NCBI GenBank assembly: GCA_002440045.1
Contig: DJRI01000103.1
Coordinates: 1-5,053 of the forward strand
Source of the DNA: Ruminococcaceae bacterium UBA6364
GTDB taxonomy: Bacteria > Bacillota > Clostridia > Oscillospirales > Acutalibacteraceae
Direction of reading: 5' to 3'
DNA length: 5,053 nucleotides
The notes beneath the pieces are model-generated. The model was not told the origin of the DNA, did not search any database, and was given only the letters and a program-made list of their open reading frames with translations. Positions 4,049-5,053 of this stretch are shown in pieces. The translations under genes and the position numbers were made by a program. Every line of letters begins with the position of its first letter. Positions within the stretch are counted from its first letter, which is position 1.

Positions 4049-5053
4049 ATGAAGCTTCTTGTTGTTGACGGAAACTCAATTTTAAACCGCGCCTTTTACG
4101 GAATAAGGCTGCTTTCGACAAAAGACGGGCGCTATACAAACGGCATTTACGGTTTTATGAATATTTTTCTTTCGCTTCTTGAAAGAACGGGCGCCGACTG
4201 TGCGGCTGTTGCGTTTGACCTTAAAGCGCCGACTTTTAGGCACAAAATGTACGACGGATATAAAGCAGGCAGAAAGCCCGCCCCGAAAGAGCTTATTGAG
4301 CAGTTTGAGCCGCTTAAAGAAATTCTTTCGTCGCTCGGCTATACCGTTGTTGAAAAAGAGGGCTATGAAGCGGACGATATTCTCGGCACGCTTTCAAGAC
4401 AGGTGAAGACGGGTGACTTTTGCTATATCGCAACGGGCGACCGCGACAGCTTGCAGCTTGTAAAAGATAACGTTCACGTTCTTCTTACATCAACAAAAAT
4501 GGGGCAGCCCGTAACGGTTGAATATGATACCGAAAAAATACTTGAAGAATACAAGGTCAAAGACCCGTTACAGCTTATTGATATAAAGGCTATTCAGGGC
4601 GATACCTCGGACAATATCCCCGGCGTTGCGGGCATTGGTCAAAAGGGCGCGTCGGAGCTTATAAGTAAATTCGGCTCGGTCGAATATATTTATGACAATA
4701 TTTCAGAGCTTGATATAAAGCCCGCAATGAAAATTAAGCTTGAAGCGGACAGGGATAACGCATTTTTGAGCAAAAAGCTCGGCAGAATATGCCTTGACGC
4801 ACCGATTGATACCGACATTTCTTCTTATTCCATAAAAGCGCCCGATGAAAAAACGGCGATTTCGCTTTTGTCGTCGCTTGAAATGTTCAAAATAATAAAG
4901 CGGCTCAATTTCCGTTCCGGCAATGCAGGCGCTGCCCAAAACAGCGAGCCGCAGGAAACAATAAAGCTTTACGAAGCTAATCCCGACGAGCTTCTTTCGG
5001 AATTAAGGCAGGACGGACGCGCGTATTTCACGGCAAAAACCGCCGACAGCGGC
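4049..5053 (+). CDS. polA: DNA polymerase I, N-terminal part (3' end outside window)
   Basis: The first 335 codons are open to the window edge and encode the 5'-nuclease (flap endonuclease) domain of DNA polymerase I, which removes RNA primers and flaps in Okazaki-fragment maturation and repair. Metal-binding acids of the family can be placed: Asp7 (LLVVDGNS), Asp57 (AFDLKAPTFRH), Glu107-Asp109-Asp110 (GYEADDILG), Asp131 and Asp133 (TGDRDSLQL), Asp185 and Asp188 (QGDTSDNIPG). The helix-hairpin-helix DNA-binding loop is GVAGIGQKGA (192-201). After about residue 290 a Gly/Ala/Gln-rich linker leads into the start of the central 3'-5' exonuclease-like domain (from about 304); whether that domain is active cannot be seen. 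The ATG is preceded by AGGAG (4036-4040) at 8 nt, overlapping the last base of the mreB-like stop codon, so the two genes are very probably co-transcribed from the promoter at 2953-2981. No frameshift or stop is seen. Confidence 0.97.
   Translation, partial: MKLLVVDGNSILNRAFYGIRLLSTKDGRYTNGIYGFMNIFLSLLERTGADCAAVAFDLKAPTFRHKMYDGYKAGRKPAPKELIEQFEPLKEILSSLGYTVVEKEGYEADDILGTLSRQVKTGDFCYIATGDRDSLQLVKDNVHVLLTSTKMGQPVTVEYDTEKILEEYKVKDPLQLIDIKAIQGDTSDNIPGVAGIGQKGASELISKFGSVEYIYDNISELDIKPAMKIKLEADRDNAFLSKKLGRICLDAPIDTDISSYSIKAPDEKTAISLLSSLEMFKIIKRLNFRSGNAGAAQNSEPQETIKLYEANPDELLSELRQDGRAYFTAKTADSG

Noticed and set aside
4703..4939. Minus-strand open frame of 78 codons inside polA.
   Set aside because: It is antisense to the intact polA reading frame, with no homology or signals recognised.

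Overview
The window looks like chromosomal DNA of a low-to-moderate G+C Gram-positive bacterium. A member of the Clostridia, perhaps near Oscillospiraceae/Ruminococcaceae, is my best guess. The reasons are strong purine-rich ribosome binding sites before every gene, two TTG starts, sigma-A-type promoters with extended -10 elements, and a Firmicutes-style L10 leader with an intrinsic attenuator in front of rplJ. The taxonomy is inferred from style and protein resemblance, not from a search.

Left part (1-1480, + strand): the 3' end of rplA (ribosomal protein L1), then at once a near-consensus promoter, an L10-leader RNA ending in an intrinsic terminator, rplJ (L10, TTG start) and rplL (L7/L12). 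L10 and L12 form the ribosomal stalk, and the L10-L12 complex is known to bind this kind of leader and repress its own operon. The usual next genes, rpoB and rpoC, are absent. Two hairpins close the operon, the second a 14-bp perfect inverted repeat placed to stop transcription from both sides.

Middle part (1487-3013, - strand and divergent control region): one gene for a GH125-type exo-alpha-1,6-mannosidase points leftward and converges on rplL. Its promoter -10 lies inside a 19-bp palindrome that looks like an operator, and a hairpin lies in its 5' leader. The shared divergent region also holds two inverted copies of GTTTACAAAT, one covering the -35 of the rightward promoter.

Right part (3014-5053, + strand): a TTG-started MreB/Mbl-family bacterial actin is followed 12 nt later by polA (DNA polymerase I), which runs off the window after 335 codons covering the 5'-nuclease domain and the start of the next domain. 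The actin-like protein has an altered phosphate-2 nucleotide-binding motif, NIGAGTTS where MreB normally has D-[IL]-GGGTT-[DE]. This is the most unusual thing in the window.

I see no CRISPR array, tRNA, rRNA, insertion sequence or defence system. I do not see a clearly new multi-gene system. The points worth following are the odd MreB paralog and its pairing with polA, the palindromic operator of the mannosidase, and the separation of rplJL from rpoBC.
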